DNA of 64,000 nucleotides from Oenanthe sinensis (Eukaryota > Streptophyta > Magnoliopsida > Apiales > Apiaceae), in contig CM053799.1 of the NCBI GenBank assembly GCA_028671895.1, positions 46,439,455 through 46,503,454 on the forward strand, written 5' to 3'. This document shows, one piece after another, positions 60,685-64,000 of this stretch. The translations under genes and the position numbers were made by a program. The notes under the pieces are model-generated. The model was not told where the DNA came from, made no database searches, and saw only the letters and a program-made list of their open reading frames with translations. Numbering within the stretch: the stretch's first letter is position 1; each line of letters opens with the position of its first letter.

Positions 60685-61782
60685 TTAATATTTACTAATT
60701 CAAAAATTCGAAAAAATTTAAAAAATATATTGAGACAGTTTGGTAGCGCCACCTAACTGTTCTCGTCTTCTTCTTTATATATATATATTGATGCTTTGTA
60801 AGGTTATAAATCAATTTATTTAAATAAAAATAAATCAGATATGAAGGGCTATTTAATTTATTTAATAGGTTTTTATATTTTATAAATAAAGTATTTATAT
60901 ATTTTACTCGTATAAATTTCTTGTCAAGAACCCAACCAGCCAGGAAAAGGCGTGTAAGAAGAGGACAGAGAAACAACTCACATCACAAATCTACAAACCG
61001 GACACGTTTTTATATACTTTCTGGTCCCTCTTTACATGTAGTCATTCATTTTTTATTATAATTTAAAAATAATATATAGTTAAAAAATCTAAAATTTTAT
61101 ATTATCAAAAAAATATATAATTTACTTTAAAATATATTTTTAAATTTTCTAAATTTATAAAAAATTAATTTTTAATTTTTAATAAAAAATTAATCAATTT
61201 CACTCAAAAATTAAAATAAACATGTAAATAGAAAACAGAAAAGTATAAAAAACATTTTCTTTTGCTAAATATCAAGAAATTGTATATTATGTGCAGCTGT
61301 ATTTTATGATGTCTAGTAGCTTGTATAGCTTATCAACTACTCCTGCCACCTCACAAAGATAAGCTTTGAAACACACTTGACACCCCACATGCATTATTAT
61401 ACTGACTCCGTCTTATTTTTTTTAATCAATTTGACTCAATTTTAATTGAGAATTAAAAATTATTTTTATATAATTTTAAAAACCTGAAATATATGTTTTA
61501 AAATAAATTCAATATACTTTTTAATGATATATTTTTTATAATTATATATTATATATAAATTTTTAATCAAATTTGAGTTAATTTGACTTGAGAAAAATAA
61601 AACATGATAGTAATTTGAGACCGGGGGTATTATTTTAATTTTTTGCAAAATTAAAATTTTCATATGCATCATGTCTTTAAAGCTTTTTTTTTCCTTGTGT
61701 TCATGTAACAAAAATAAATAAATTATATATTGGCGTTGGTGATGAGTAAGTAGTCCTGAATTGCATAAGGATTGGGAAGATA
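60685..61782. other. upstream region of SWEET gene
   Basis: AT-rich. At ~61400-61625 a decayed MITE is possible (GACTCCGTCTTATTTTTTTT at one end and AAAATAAAACATGATAGTAA near the other, with inverted AATTTGACT blocks). The last ~150 bp are the probable SWEET promoter and leader; no clear TATA box was picked. Confidence 0.4.
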
Positions 61783-63220
61783 ATGGATTCAAATGGGTTG
61801 TTCTCTACTTATTCTCTCTGCAGTGATGCAGCTGGAGTTGCAGGTATTATATTTTAGTGTACCCTTCTCTTTGGTTTACAAGTCAGCTACTTGTTAGGAG
61901 TTTATGTTTGGATCCCTGTATATATATGTGTATGCATAATGTTGGGATTTTATATGGTCATATTTCAATAATTCTGTGATTTGCTTTAAAAGTTCAAGAA
62001 AGAAAGTAGTGTGTGTGTGGTAGAGAAGAGGGATCATACTTTATGTTTGCTTAGAAAATGAAATTTGGATCCCTTTTTTATCACTAACAAAGAAAATGAC
62101 CTCTTTTTTCTTACTGCAATTTATGTTTGCCTACCTTGACTGCCTGCCCATGTAACCTTTGTAAAATTCACTTATTTTAATATTATCTGAAAATTATCTT
62201 GAAATGAGAAGAAGAATTTATATTCAAGGAAATTTGGGGGGTTTGTTGATGCTTGCACAATAGGGTTTGACTAAAACATATCATGATTTCAAGTTTTAGT
62301 TTGACCTAGAGCGATTCCTGGATTTAGTGCAAGATAATCAGATTTGTGTTTTGTGATATTGCAGGAAATATCTTTGCTATTGTGCTGTTTGTATCGCCAA
62401 TGTAAGTTATAAGTAGTCTTAGAAGCCTTTCCAGAATTCTATGCAACATTGATATTATATGCAACCTTTATAGATTCATTATTTTCTAAATCTATTTCAG
62501 ACCAACATTTAGAAGAATTATCAGAAACCGTTCCACGGAGCAGTTTTCAGGGCTGCCCTATGTATATTCTCTCTTGAACTGTTTAATTTGTCTCTGGTAT
62601 GGCCTGCCTTATGTAACTCCAGGCATCATACTGGTTGCCACGGTTAATTCAATCGGAGCAATCTTTCAGTTAGTGTACATTGTTATCTTCATTGCATGTG
62701 CAGAGAAAACTAGAAAGGTAATATAGCAACTTGTCTTTATAACTTATGTGGTCAATTTCCTATTGCTACAATCTCCATTTAAGGAAGAGAGAGCTTACGG
62801 AAATTGTTTAGGATGTACAGTTTTTAACTTAATTTTCTTGTTGCTTGCAGCTAAAAATGTTGGGCCTGCTGCTAGGCGTATTTGCTCTGTTTATTGGCAT
62901 AGTACTAGTTAGCATCAATGTATTTGACCCTCCATCGCGGCAACTTTTCGTTGGATATTTGAGTGTCGCTTCTCTCATATCCATGTTTGCTTCTCCCCTA
63001 TTCATTATAGTATGTTGATTTTGAAACTGAACTTACTTCCTCATATATTTCACATGATTTCCGCCACTACCTACCTCCTAATCTTTTCCTTATATTGCAG
63101 AATTTGGTGATCAAAACAAAGAGTGTTGAATACATGCCATTTTATCTTTCACTTTCGACCTTCTTGATGAGTCTATCCTTCTTCGCTTATGGAATGTTTA
63201 AGCATGATCCATTCATTACT
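61783..63220 (+). CDS. SWEET2-like bidirectional sugar transporter (3' end outside window)
   Basis: Membrane sugar uniporter of the MtN3/SWEET family. Exons seen: 61783-61843, 62365-62401, 62501-62717, 62851-63009, 63101-63220, giving 198 codons with consistent phases. The first MtN3 repeat runs from GNIFAIVLFVSP through PTFRRIIRNRSTEQFSGLPY, LLNCLICLWYGLPYV and TVNSIGAIFQLVYIVIF. The second starts after KTRKLKMLGLL, with SMFASPLFII, NLVIKTKSVEYMPFYLSLS and FFAYGMF. Roughly five to six membrane segments are encoded here; the remaining one and the cytosolic tail should lie in an exon after 64000. The KTRK linker, FASPLF and LSLSTFLMS wording resemble Arabidopsis SWEET2, a tonoplast clade I member; the subcellular site here is inferred. 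Confidence 0.92.
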
Positions 63221-64000
63221 GTAAGTGTATAGATATTGCTTAAGCCACTTGCATGTTTAATATTCATTATTCATCTTAAAGCCCCCCCCCCCCCCCCCCC
63301 TCAAATTTCAAATATATCTTACAGAACAAAATAGAGCAGTCATAGTACTTACTACATTAATCTGAATGTTTTTTTCCCGTATTTGTTGGTGATAAGTGTA
63401 AGCAAACAATGTAATGATGATGTACCTTTCTTAGTTACGGATTCAAGAATAAGCTTTGGGGGATCTTCACAATTAAATGAGATCAAATTATAGTACTTAA
63501 CTGAATCTGTAATGGACCATTATCTTTAAGGCTTTCTAAAATGGAACTTGAACTTATTTGTTGACTTCTGTACTTTGCTTTAAAAAGCTGCTCATGCACA
63601 CCGCTCTTAAGCTCAACTTATGTTTGGATAACAATACAAAATGCTGATAATTAAAAGGGAAAGTATCAATTGAAATACATTGGTCACCTCTTAGGCTGTT
63701 ACCGCGATCTCTAGAATGTACCGTAACATTCAATTTTTTTTTACAGATGACCAAAATTGTTTTCTAGTTTAATAGAATATGATATATTAGCTATACAAAT
63801 ATATTGAATTGTTCTACTAACAATTATAGGCAGACATAAAGATTCAGACTGTACTATATGATCAAGACATGTTACTTGACAATTTAAAGTACATGATATT
63901 TATGAACTGTACTACTATAAGTAGGGATAGAGTATGCTTGCAATGAACCCACCCCAAACATTACTCCCTAATGGGACATACTCTGGCTGTCTGGCAATCT
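63221..64000 (+). other. intron of SWEET2-like gene, with poly-C tract
   Basis: Starts with the GTAAGT donor at 63221 and shows no SWEET C-terminal exon before the window ends, so it is read as the last intron. It contains a run of 19 C at 63282-63300. Confidence 0.6.

Noticed and set aside
1..64000. A new defence-like or biosynthetic multi-gene system
   Set aside because: The five complete or partial host genes belong to unrelated known families separated by transposons; nothing suggests joint function.

Overview
The window is nuclear DNA of a flowering plant, most likely a eudicot. It is AT-rich, has many GT-AG introns, plant-specific gene families (class I trehalose-6-phosphate synthase, subtilase, S40/DUF584, SWEET) and dense plant transposon content. 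I cannot name the species. No prokaryotic features, CRISPR arrays, rRNA or tRNA genes were seen.

Layout. 1-4162: a ~0.9 kb segment carrying the 5' flank and first coding exon of a TPS1-like gene occurs twice in direct orientation (505-1407 and 3274-4162). The upstream copy is fused to a decayed 5'-truncated LINE (1408-2512). 3699-14560 (+): complete TPS1-like gene, 17 coding exons, 906 codons plus stop. 18210-22803: non-autonomous LTR retrotransposon with ~1.95 kb LTRs and only ~0.68 kb of internal DNA; its 3' LTR ends a few bases before the TATA box of the next gene. 22857-27217 (+): complete SBT5-type subtilase, 9 exons, 776 aa. 27218-32756: AT-rich intergenic DNA with a long-TIR element. 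32875-33276 (+): small intronless S40/DUF584 gene. 33277-38724: intergenic, with MITEs and an ACGT-core cluster. 38725-45985 (-): complete Exonuclease 1 gene, 14 exons, 820 aa, with an AT-AC U12-type intron, a SINE in intron 1 and an E2F-type site upstream. 47234-55925 (-): full-length, recent Ty3 chromovirus with a GGTGT target duplication and one in-frame amber stop. 56817-57135: collapsed NFS1 cysteine desulfurase pseudogene. 57781-58728 (+): Ty1/copia gag-only remnant. 61783-window end (+): SWEET2-like sugar transporter, last exon beyond the window.

The genes are independent housekeeping or regulatory loci rather than a cluster: T6P sugar signalling (TPS1), extracellular proteolysis (SBT5), a senescence-associated regulator (S40), mismatch-repair/recombination nuclease (EXO1) and sugar transport (SWEET2). 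I found no new multi-gene system. The most interesting observations are the AT-AC U12 intron in EXO1, three tandem RSSYF-type (MLH1-interaction-like) modules in the EXO1 tail, the duplicated, still splice-competent TPS1 first exon, and an LTR placed directly against the TATA box of the subtilase gene. All exon structures were read by hand from splice sites and protein-family similarity; no transcript data were available.
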